Positions 1-6,963 of a stretch of 8,599 nt of DNA are shown here, piece after piece. The DNA is from Ignavibacteriota bacterium (GTDB lineage: Bacteria > Bacteroidota > UBA10030 > JAHEZR01): positions 1-8,599 of the forward strand of contig JAHEZR010000035.1 in assembly GCA_023251005.1 (NCBI GenBank), in the 5' to 3' direction. The first letter of the stretch is position 1. Every line of letters begins with the position of its first letter. The translations under genes and the position numbers were made by a program. The notes under the pieces were generated by a model, which saw only the letters and a list, made by a program, of their open reading frames with translations, searched no databases and was not told where the DNA came from.

Positions 1-557
1 TGTAGCACGTTTCGAATCTCCCCCGAAGGCAATCGCAATTGACTATAGCCAGCTTCCTTTGCGAGAATCTGGACGTATGTACCCGCGCTTCGAGCAAGCT
101 GTGCTCCCTTCTTTGGCTTTAGCTCGACGCTGTGGACAAAAGTCCCGACAGGGATATTCTTAAGCGGCAATGCGTTCCCAACTTTGATCTCGGCGTTCTC
201 ACCTGATTCAACCTTCTCGCCAACTTTCAGTCCTTCCGGTGCCACGATGTATCGCTTTTCACCATCGGCATAGTGAAGCAGGGCAATGCGCGCCGACCGG
301 TTAGGATCGTATTCGATGGATGCTATTTTCGCCGAGATTCCCGCCTTGTCTCGCTTGAAGTCGATGATTCGATACATCCGCTTGTGTCCGCCGCCGCGAT
401 GCCGTGCGGTAACGTGGCCGTTTGAGTTTCGACCTCCGCTCTTGTTCAGCGACACGAGAAGCGACCTCTCAGGCTCAGTCTTCGTAATCTCGTCGAAGGT
501 TGAAACCGAATAGAATCTCGAAGCAGGAGTTACCGGTTTTCGTTTTCTGATAGCCAT
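1..557 (-). CDS. rplB: 50S ribosomal protein L2 (uL2), 5' part
   Basis: L2 binds 23S rRNA, helps join the subunits and lies close to the peptidyl-transferase centre. The gene starts with ATG at 555-557 and runs off the window edge, so about 185 of the usual 270-280 residues are visible. The N-terminus reads [15 protein letters not shown], then comes the RNA-binding stretch [18 protein letters not shown], and later NIPVG and [19 protein letters not shown], all hallmarks of bacterial L2. The C-terminal part with the conserved histidine near the peptidyl-transferase centre lies outside the window. The start is 25 bases after the rplW stop, consistent with one transcript. There is no well-placed Shine-Dalgarno site; the nearest purine run (AGAGG) is about 16 bases away. 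By hand count, CGA makes up about half of the visible arginine codons and CGT is absent, which is odd for a highly expressed gene. Identity is certain; only the truncation limits the annotation. Confidence 0.98.
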   Translation of the reverse strand, partial: MAIRKRKPVTPASRFYSVSTFDEITKTEPERSLLVSLNKSGGRNSNGHVTARHRGGGHKRMYRIIDFKRDKAGISAKIASIEYDPNRSARIALLHYADGEKRYIVAPEGLKVGEKVESGENAEIKVGNALPLKNIPVGTFVHSVELKPKKGAQLARSAGTYVQILAKEAGYSQLRLPSGEIRNVL

Positions 558-582
558 TGGTGGTTAGCCGAGCGCCTCTTGT

Positions 583-873
583 CTAAATGTTCTCAACGAA
601 TTCAATCTTCTCGCCCTCTTTCAGCGTAACAATTGCCTTCTTCCAATGAGAAGTTCTTCCAGCAAAACGACCTCGTCGAGTTAACTGTGATTTAGCTTTT
701 CCCTTGTGGAGCATCGTCCGCACACTCATGACGGTCACGTTGAATTTCTTCTCGATCGCCCAAGCGATTTCAATCTTATTCGCATCCGTATCGACCTCGA
801 ATGCATACTGATGCTTATCCTGAAGCGTTGTCATCTTCTCAGTCACGAGGGGGCGCTTTAGAATTTCTCTCAT
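583..873 (-). CDS. rplW: 50S ribosomal protein L23 (uL23)
   Basis: L23 binds domain III of 23S rRNA at the polypeptide exit tunnel, where it forms a docking site for trigger factor and SRP. The protein is 96 residues, normal for bacteria. It opens with MREILKRPLVTEK, the usual 'I..P..TEK' start of the family. The middle segment IAWAIEKKFNVTVMSVRTM is the conserved helix and strand, followed by a basic, glycine-containing RNA-binding loop (RRGRFAGRTSHWKKAIVTL) and an acidic end. The gene lies between rplD and rplB, the standard S10-operon position, 15 bases after the rplD stop. The gap before its ATG contains no Shine-Dalgarno motif, so initiation probably relies on translational coupling or a leaderless-like mechanism. 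The stop is TAG. Confidence 0.97.
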   Translation of the reverse strand: MREILKRPLVTEKMTTLQDKHQYAFEVDTDANKIEIAWAIEKKFNVTVMSVRTMLHKGKAKSQLTRRGRFAGRTSHWKKAIVTLKEGEKIEFVENI

Positions 874-888
874 TGGAAATATGAGTCA

Positions 889-1518
889 CTAATTCTGCAA
901 ACTACTCTCCAACACACCGAGAGCGGACTTTTGGATTAAAAGCACTTGGTTATCTAGAATGTCATACGTCGAGGCTTTGTTCGCCTCCAAGATTCTCATC
1001 GTTGGAAGATTTCTCCCAGACTTGTACACATTCACATCCGTTTTCGGTACGAGGAGTAAAGTTTTCTTCTGGTCTAGGGAGAGCGCCTTTAGAATCGAGA
1101 CAATCTCTCTTGTCTTCGGCGCCTGCAATGTGAAATCCTCGACGACGAAGATTTGTCCGTCCTTCGCTTTATGCGACAGCGCCGATTTTCGTGCGAGAGT
1201 CTTCACCTTTCGAGGCAATTTGATGTTATAGTCACGCGGCTGCGGTCCAAAGATCGTTCCACCTCCGATCCAGACGGGTGAGCGCGTCGATCCAGCGCGG
1301 GCTCGTCCGGTATGTTTCTGTCGCCAGGGTTTCTTTCCTCCTCCACGAACTTCTCCACGAGTTTTCGTCTTGTTCGTCCCTTGTCTCTGATGTGTAAGAT
1401 AGACTCGGACTGCTTGATACATCGCATGTTCGTTCGGCTCGATCTCGAAAATTTCTGGTTGGAGCGTGACGACTTCTCCACTCTTTGTCCCATCCGTTTT
1501 TAAGACTTCAATTTCCAT
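889..1518 (-). CDS. rplD: 50S ribosomal protein L4 (uL4)
   Basis: L4 is an early 23S rRNA-binding assembly protein whose extended loop lines the exit-tunnel constriction. The protein is 209 residues, as expected. The tunnel loop is visible at about residues 45-97 and includes GGGKKPWRQKHTGRARAG and SPVWIGGGTIFGP. Lys68 appears to correspond to E. coli Lys63, where changes give erythromycin resistance; it is the wild-type lysine here. The globular part follows, with a conserved LARKSALSHKAKDG segment and a Rossmann-like C-terminal half. In E. coli L4 also represses its own operon by acting on the S10 leader, but no such leader is recognisable here and that role should not be assumed. The gene starts 20 bases after rplC and has no convincing Shine-Dalgarno site. 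Confidence 0.97.
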   Translation of the reverse strand: MEIEVLKTDGTKSGEVVTLQPEIFEIEPNEHAMYQAVRVYLTHQRQGTNKTKTRGEVRGGGKKPWRQKHTGRARAGSTRSPVWIGGGTIFGPQPRDYNIKLPRKVKTLARKSALSHKAKDGQIFVVEDFTLQAPKTREIVSILKALSLDQKKTLLLVPKTDVNVYKSGRNLPTMRILEANKASTYDILDNQVLLIQKSALGVLESSLQN

Positions 1519-1538
1519 CAGATTCTCTTGTTAGGGTT

Positions 1539-2162
1539 TTACTGTTTCGTGATCTCCAGATAGCTGTTGATTGCGCCGGGCACGGATCCTCCTACCAGAA
1601 GAAGATTTGACTCCGGAATCACTTTCACGACTTTGAGATTTCTCACTGTCACGTGATCTCCGCCCATTCGGCCAGCCATTCGCATTCCTTTGAGTACTCG
1701 TGAAGGATATGAGCTTGAACCGATAGAACCCGGGGCACGCTCTCGATCACTTTGTCCGTGCGTTCTTGATCCACCGCCAAAGTGGTGTCGCTTGACGACG
1801 CCCTGGAAGCCTTTTCCCTTCGAGATGCCGCTCACTTTGACGACGTCACCCTTTGCAAAGATCGTGTCTACCTTCAGCTCCTCTCCGGGCTTGAGAGACG
1901 CACTGTCAACGTACTTGAATTCTCGGAGAACACGTACAGGCTTCACCCCCGCTTTTGCTACGTGACCTTTCAAGGGTTTCGTCACCAGACGATCTTTCTT
2001 GTGACCGAAACCGAGCTGGATGGCATCATAACCATCCTTCTCTTTAGTTTTCACCTGCGTGATCCGACAAGGTCCCGCTTCGATGACTGTGCATGGAATT
2101 GCTTCCCCGTGGTCATCGAAGACATTCGTCATCCCTATTTTTTTCCCAATGAGCCCAGCCAT
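1539..2162 (-). CDS. rplC: 50S ribosomal protein L3 (uL3)
   Basis: L3 is one of the first proteins to bind 23S rRNA in 50S assembly and sends an extension toward the peptidyl-transferase centre. The protein is 207 residues, typical in length. It starts [19 protein letters not shown], the diagnostic L3 N-terminus. The central extension follows, with [22 protein letters not shown] (about residues 115-136), then APGSIG and [11 protein letters not shown]. The position equivalent to E. coli Gln150, methylated there by PrmB, appears to be Ser151, so that modification would be absent. The gene lies 76 bases after rpsJ, the longest gap in the S10 part, and 20 bases before rplD. Its ATG is preceded by CATACGGAT, with no Shine-Dalgarno match. 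The stop is TAA. Confidence 0.97.
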   Translation of the reverse strand: MAGLIGKKIGMTNVFDDHGEAIPCTVIEAGPCRITQVKTKEKDGYDAIQLGFGHKKDRLVTKPLKGHVAKAGVKPVRVLREFKYVDSASLKPGEELKVDTIFAKGDVVKVSGISKGKGFQGVVKRHHFGGGSRTHGQSDRERAPGSIGSSSYPSRVLKGMRMAGRMGGDHVTVRNLKVVKVIPESNLLLVGGSVPGAINSYLEITKQ

Positions 2163-2238
2163 ATCCGTATGAAGATAAAACCCTTAACGGTGGGAGAAGA
2201 TCGTCACATCAATTCAGAACAGCTCGAGATGGGCTACC

Positions 2239-2547
2239 CTACACTTTGATTTCGACGTCTACTCCTGCGGGGAGTTCCAGCTTCATGAGTGAGTCCACCG
2301 TTTTGTTCGTCGAATTGAGTATGTCGATGAGTCGCTTGTGGGAGCGTGTCTCGAATTGCTCTCTTGACTTCTTGTCCACATGCGGTGAACGCAACACTGT
2401 GTAGATCGTCTTCTTCGTCGGGAGCGGAATCGGACCAGAGACGATCGCACCCGTCGACTTCACAGTCTTAATAATTTTCTCCGCCGATTTGTCGATCAAG
2501 GTATGATCGTACGACTTCAGCTTTATCCGAATCTTCTGCCCTGGCAT
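2239..2547 (-). CDS. rpsJ: 30S ribosomal protein S10 (uS10, NusE)
   Basis: S10 sits in the head of the 30S subunit. As NusE it also partners NusB in transcription antitermination and links ribosomes to RNA polymerase through NusG. The protein is 102 residues, standard length. Visible hallmarks are the first strand [12 protein letters not shown], the loop VSGPIPLPT (residues 36-44), the family signature [20 protein letters not shown] (residues 53-72), and the end [10 protein letters not shown]. It is the first gene of the S10 group and lies 78 bases after tuf. That gap contains a terminator-like hairpin and leaves only about 30 bases for any new promoter, none of which I can see. An AGGAG lies 12 bases before the ATG, longer than ideal; a GGGAG only one base away is too close to serve. 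The stop is TAG. Confidence 0.98.
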   Translation of the reverse strand: MPGQKIRIKLKSYDHTLIDKSAEKIIKTVKSTGAIVSGPIPLPTKKTIYTVLRSPHVDKKSREQFETRSHKRLIDILNSTNKTVDSLMKLELPAGVDVEIKV

Positions 2548-2564
2548 TCTCCCGCGTTACTCCT
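2548..2564 (-). promoter_or_regulatory. Possible Shine-Dalgarno region of rpsJ
   Basis: Reading the minus strand, AGGAG lies at 2560-2564, 12 bases before the rpsJ ATG, and GGGAG at 2549-2553, one base before it. Neither spacing is ideal (about 5-9 bases). The first could still work weakly. It is included because most neighbouring genes have no purine-rich motif at all. Confidence 0.4.
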
Positions 2565-2576
2565 ATCTTCTTGATT

Positions 2577-2616
2577 AAGAAAAAGGCTGTCCTGAAGCCG
2601 ACTCAGGGCAGCCTTT
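2577..2616 (-). terminator. Rho-independent terminator or attenuator after tuf
   Basis: On the minus strand the arm AAAGGCTG (2609-2616), one unpaired base, and CCTGA (2603-2607) pair with TCAGG (2591-2595), one mismatch base, and CAGCCTTT (2582-2589). The loop is seven bases (2596-2602). The hairpin has 13 base pairs with a single internal C-A mismatch, and its 3' arm runs into a five-T tract and then CTTAATC. This is the layout of an intrinsic terminator, positioned 10 bases after the tuf stop. The short, interrupted T tract suggests incomplete termination. Only about 30 bases separate it from rpsJ, so the S10 genes may depend on read-through. The opposite strand has only TTT after the stem and is not a credible terminator. 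Confidence 0.8.
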
Positions 2617-2625
2617 GCATCGACT

Positions 2626-3837
<1,212 letters not shown>

Positions 3838-3843
3838 TCTCGA

Positions 3844-3851
3844 CTCTCCTA
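3844..3851 (-). promoter_or_regulatory. Shine-Dalgarno site of tuf
   Basis: On the minus strand the sequence TAGGAGAG precedes the tuf ATG, with AGGAG at 3846-3850 and an 8-base spacer. This is the only optimally spaced Shine-Dalgarno motif among the nine start codons in the window, and it also confirms the chosen tuf start. Confidence 0.75.
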
Positions 3852-3895
3852 TGGTAAATGAATTTTGGTGATTGCGATAAGGGGATAAGTGTTCA

Positions 3896-5998
3896 TCATA
3901 CAGTCACGAGGTCTTTTCCTCGAACCTTCTCGATGATCTGTTCAGAAATGCTCTTAGGCACTTCGTCATAATGTGAAAACTGCATCGTGTAGAGTGCTCT
4001 TCCCTGTGACATGGAACGCATTGCAGTCGCATAACCGAACATTTCCGAGAGCGGAACAAAAGCTTGTATTACCTGGGCGTCTTTTCGAGCGTGAAGACCT
4101 TCAATCTTTCCTCGACGTGCGTTCAAATCACCCATGACGTCGCCCATGTACTCCTCGGGCGTCACAACTTCCACGGACATAATCGGCTCGAGAATTATGG
4201 GCTGAGCTCGCTTCGCCCCTTCCTGGAATGCGATGGAGCCAGCGATCTTGAATGCCATCTCCGACGAGTCAACCTGATGGTATGAGCCGTCGAACAGACG
4301 CACTTTCACATCTTCAACAGGGTATCCAGCAAGCACACCATTGCGCATGGCTTCTTGAATTCCCTCTTGGATTGAGGAGACGTATTCCTTTGGGATCACC
4401 CCCCCGACAATGTCGTTCTCAAACTCGAATCCTTTGCCCTTCTCATTCGGCTCGACTTCAATCCAGACGTGACCATACTGCCCACGACCTCCCGACTGTC
4501 GGATGAATTTTCCTTCTGCTTCAACTTTTTTCTTGATTGTCTCCTTGTAAGCGACCTGTGGTCTCCCGACATTTGCCTCGACGCGGAATTCTCGCTTCAT
4601 CCGCTCCACGATTATTTCAAGATGAAGCTCACCCATGCCGCTGATGATGGTCTGCCCGGTCTCCTGGTTCGAGGAGATCCTAAAGGTCGGATCCTCTTCT
4701 GTGAGTCTCGAGAGTGCCTCGCCAAGTTTTTCCTGATCCGCTTTCGTCTTCGGTTCAATCGCAACTGAAATCACAGGATCGGGGAATTCCATCTTCTCCA
4801 GGATAATGGGATCGTCTTCCTCACACAGCGTGTCGCCGGTTCGAGTATGCTTCAGTCCCACAGCCGCGACGATGTCGCCCGTGTAGGCCTCGTCGACGTC
4901 TTCCCGATGATTGGCATGCATTCGCAGGGCGCGTCCAATTCGTTCCTTTCTATCACTCGTCGAGTTGTAGACGTAGGATCCCGCCTTAACCGTTCCAGAG
5001 TAGACTCGAAAATATGTGAGCTTCCCAACATAAGGATCCGTCATGATCTTAAAGGCTAGGGCGCTAAATTTCTCGTTATCACTAGCCCTCCGCACTATGT
5101 GATCTTTCCGATGTGGATGGTGTCCCCAGACTTCACCGCCTCCGATGTCCAGCGGCGACGGAAGAAAATCCACAACAGAATCGAGAAGACTCTGGACTCC
5201 TTTATTTTTGAATGCAGATCCACAAAGGACTGGGACTATACTCGCCTTCAATGTCGCTCGACGAAGTACGTCCTTGATTTCCCTCGAGCTTATTGGCTTA
5301 CCCTCCAAGTACTTTTCGAGTAGCGTATCGTCTTCATCGGCTACAGCTTCGAGCATCTTTATCCGCGATTCGCTCGCAAGTTTCTCAAGATCGTGTGGAA
5401 TTGGTATGTCTTCCCATGTCGCACCCAGCGTTGATCCGTGAAAGATCCTTGCCTTCATTTCAATGAGGTCAATCACGCCGGCAAACATATCACCTTCACC
5501 GATGGGGAGTTGAACCGGCACTGCGTGTGCACCGAGTCGCTCTTTAAGCATCTTCACGACATGGAAGAAATCAGCCCCAACTCGATCCATTTTATTGACG
5601 AATGCAATCCTCGGCACACCGTATTTGTCTGCCTGTCGCCAAACTGTCTCAGACTGTGGCTCTACTCCACCGACGGAGCAGAACAGAGCCACCGCGCCGT
5701 CCAGCACTCGGAGTGACCGTTCGACTTCAATGGTAAAGTCCACGTGGCCGGGCGTGTCGATGATGTTGACGCGATGGTCGTTCCAGAAGCAGGTCGTAGC
5801 AGCACTTGTGATCGTGATGCCTCTCTCCTTCTCCTGCTCCATCCAATCCATCGTTGCGGCACCATCATGCACTTCTCCCATGCGATGAAGCACGCCAGTG
5901 TAGAAGAGAATGCGCTCCGTAGTTGTCGTTTTGCCGGCATCGATGTGTGCCATGATACCGATGTTTCGTGTTTTTTCTAGCGAGTATAATCTTGGCAT
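3896..5998 (-). CDS. fusA: Translation elongation factor G
   Basis: EF-G is the GTPase that drives tRNA-mRNA translocation and, together with RRF, ribosome recycling. The protein is 700 residues, the usual length. The G domain shows G1 AHIDAGKT (17-24), switch I RGIT with Thr62, G3 DTPGH (81-85) and G4 NKMD (135-138). The G' insert follows to about residue 255, then a [10 protein letters not shown] segment (G5). Domain II (about 300-400) includes [11 protein letters not shown]. Domain III contains MGELHLEI. Domain IV contains [11 protein letters not shown] and the decoding-centre tip [11 protein letters not shown] with His574. Domain V includes [15 protein letters not shown]. It lies between rpsG (22 bases) and tuf (58 bases). 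An AAGGGG lies 16 bases before the ATG, too far to be a good ribosome-binding site. Paralogues such as EF-G2 exist in some phyla, but the str-operon position marks this as the housekeeping copy. The stop is TGA. Confidence 0.99.
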   Translation of the reverse strand: MPRLYSLEKTRNIGIMAHIDAGKTTTTERILFYTGVLHRMGEVHDGAATMDWMEQEKERGITITSAATTCFWNDHRVNIIDTPGHVDFTIEVERSLRVLDGAVALFCSVGGVEPQSETVWRQADKYGVPRIAFVNKMDRVGADFFHVVKMLKERLGAHAVPVQLPIGEGDMFAGVIDLIEMKARIFHGSTLGATWEDIPIPHDLEKLASESRIKMLEAVADEDDTLLEKYLEGKPISSREIKDVLRRATLKASIVPVLCGSAFKNKGVQSLLDSVVDFLPSPLDIGGGEVWGHHPHRKDHIVRRASDNEKFSALAFKIMTDPYVGKLTYFRVYSGTVKAGSYVYNSTSDRKERIGRALRMHANHREDVDEAYTGDIVAAVGLKHTRTGDTLCEEDDPIILEKMEFPDPVISVAIEPKTKADQEKLGEALSRLTEEDPTFRISSNQETGQTIISGMGELHLEIIVERMKREFRVEANVGRPQVAYKETIKKKVEAEGKFIRQSGGRGQYGHVWIEVEPNEKGKGFEFENDIVGGVIPKEYVSSIQEGIQEAMRNGVLAGYPVEDVKVRLFDGSYHQVDSSEMAFKIAGSIAFQEGAKRAQPIILEPIMSVEVVTPEEYMGDVMGDLNARRGKIEGLHARKDAQVIQAFVPLSEMFGYATAMRSMSQGRALYTMQFSHYDEVPKSISEQIIEKVRGKDLVTV

Positions 5999-6020
5999 CG
6001 TTCTTCTTAATCGTCCCCTT

Positions 6021-6488
6021 CTACCATTTAAAGTGGGCGAACGCTTTGTTTGCTTCCGCCATCTTATGAGTGTCTTCTTTCTTTTTCACTGCGTTGCCTT
6101 CATTGTTTGCAGCCGCGATGAGCTCAGCCGCGAGCTTTAAAGACATCGACTTGTCTTTTCGTTCCTGAGCAGCATTCAGCAGCCAACGAATTCCGACCGC
6201 CGTCCCGCGATCGGGCCTAACTTCCGTAGGAACTTGATAAGTTGCGCCCCCAACTCGCCGGGCACGGACTTCGAGTATCGGCTGAACATTTCGCATCGCC
6301 TTTCGGAACACTTCAAACCCGTTTTGCTTCGTCCGATCCTCGACTAATTTCAATGAATCATAGAAGATGCTCCGTGCGAGGTGCTTCTTGCCTCTGCGCA
6401 AGATTGAATTAATAAACCGTGCCGCAAGGAGATCTTGATATTTCGGGTCAGGAAGTATTTTCCGCTTGGGTGCTCTTTTTTTTCTCAT
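6021..6488 (-). CDS. rpsG: 30S ribosomal protein S7 (uS7)
   Basis: S7 nucleates assembly of the 30S head by binding the 3' major domain of 16S rRNA, and it contacts E-site tRNA. The protein is 155 residues, normal for bacteria. Diagnostic features are PDPKYQD near the N-terminus, [14 protein letters not shown], the RNA-binding beta-hairpin region [18 protein letters not shown], and the end [19 protein letters not shown]. It starts 12 bases after the rpsL stop and ends 22 bases before fusA, the classical str order. The upstream gap is A-rich with no Shine-Dalgarno motif, so coupling to rpsL translation is likely. Codons 2 to 5 contain a run of eight A (MRKKR), a possible slippage point, but the frame is intact. 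The stop is TAG. Confidence 0.98.
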   Translation of the reverse strand: MRKKRAPKRKILPDPKYQDLLAARFINSILRRGKKHLARSIFYDSLKLVEDRTKQNGFEVFRKAMRNVQPILEVRARRVGGATYQVPTEVRPDRGTAVGIRWLLNAAQERKDKSMSLKLAAELIAAANNEGNAVKKKEDTHKMAEANKAFAHFKW

Positions 6489-6500
6489 AAACGAATTTTT

Positions 6501-6878
6501 CTATGCGGCCTTTGGCTTCTTGGCACCATATTTTGACCTGCCTTGCTTCCTGTCGCTGACTCCAGCCGTATCGAGCGTCCCGCGGATGATGTGATAACGC
6601 ACTCCCGGCAGATCCTTCACACGTCCACCGCGAATCATGACAATCGAGTGTTCCTGCAGATTGTGTCCTTCTCCGGGAATATATGCGGTCACCTCAATTC
6701 CGTTGGTCAAACGGACACGAGCGACCTTCCGCAACGCCGAATTAGGCTTCTTGGGAGTGGTCGTGTAGACTCTTGTGCAGACCCCTCTCTTTTGAGGACT
6801 TCCTGCCAGGGCGGGAGCTTTACTTTTCCATGTTACCTTCTCTCTGCCCCATCGAACGAGTTGATTAATCGTTGGCAA
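6501..6878 (-). CDS. rpsL: 30S ribosomal protein S12 (uS12), TTG start
   Basis: S12 lies at the decoding centre and controls accuracy and streptomycin response. The protein is 125 residues, close to the usual 123-125. Conserved segments are PTINQLVR at the N-terminus, [30 protein letters not shown] and [13 protein letters not shown]. Lys43 and Lys88, where changes give streptomycin resistance, are wild type. Asp89, the site of methylthiolation in many bacteria, is present. The start codon is TTG at 6876-6878. The family N-terminus (M-P-T-I-N-Q) begins exactly there and no in-frame ATG fits better, so the start is well supported though unusual. A weak GGGA lies a few bases upstream. A strong sigma70-type promoter precedes the gene, making rpsL the first gene of a str transcription unit. 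The stop is TAG. Confidence 0.97.
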   Translation of the reverse strand: MPTINQLVRWGREKVTWKSKAPALAGSPQKRGVCTRVYTTTPKKPNSALRKVARVRLTNGIEVTAYIPGEGHNLQEHSIVMIRGGRVKDLPGVRYHIIRGTLDTAGVSDRKQGRSKYGAKKPKAA

Positions 6879-6915
6879 AATTTGTCCCGAAATCGGTGAA
6901 AAGAATAAACTTTAG
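6879..6915 (-). other. Short 5' leader of the str operon (inferred)
   Basis: If transcription starts about seven bases after the -10 box, near 6915, the rpsL leader is about 37 bases long. It is AT-rich and contains CCGATTTCGG, a small inverted repeat 11 bases before the TTG start that could form only a 3-4 bp stem. No protein-binding leader or riboswitch fits in this length. The exact start point is inferred from the promoter alone. Confidence 0.4.
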
Positions 6916-6921
6916 ATTTTT

Positions 6922-6950
6922 AATATAACCAAAATATGCGACTTTGTCAA
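6922..6950 (-). promoter_or_regulatory. Sigma70-type promoter of rpsL-rpsG-fusA-tuf
   Basis: On the minus strand a perfect -35 box TTGACA (6945-6950) is followed after exactly 17 bases by the -10 box TATATT (6922-6927), five of six matches to consensus. The surroundings are AT-rich compared with the roughly 50% GC coding regions. The site lies in the 85-base gap between the rpoC stop and rpsL. Such a strong match fits a promoter for abundant translation-factor mRNA. A Bacteroidetes-style -7 element (TAnnTTTG) is only loosely matched within TATTTTGG in the same region and is a poorer explanation. Confidence 0.8.
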
Positions 6951-6963
6951 TAAACCCCGACAG

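Noticed and set aside
1203..1493. Minus-strand 96-codon frame inside rplD
   Set aside because: It overlaps L4 in another frame, and L4 is unambiguous along its full length.
2163..2238. Possible promoter (TTGATG box) or small terminator (CCC...GGG followed by TTTTAT) before rplC
   Set aside because: The putative -10 is a poor match and the stem would be only about three base pairs.
1782..2249. Open plus-strand frame of 155 codons over rplC and the rpsJ-rplC spacer
   Set aside because: It is antisense to a certain L3 gene, its translation resembles no family I know, and it has no ribosome-binding site.
3838..3895. Separate tuf promoter in the fusA-tuf gap
   Set aside because: No -35/-10 pair with reasonable spacing is visible in the 58 bases; only the Shine-Dalgarno site is clear.
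6887..6896. Inverted repeat CCGATTTCGG before rpsL as a regulatory hairpin
   Set aside because: The stem is at most four base pairs with a tiny loop and is easily expected by chance.
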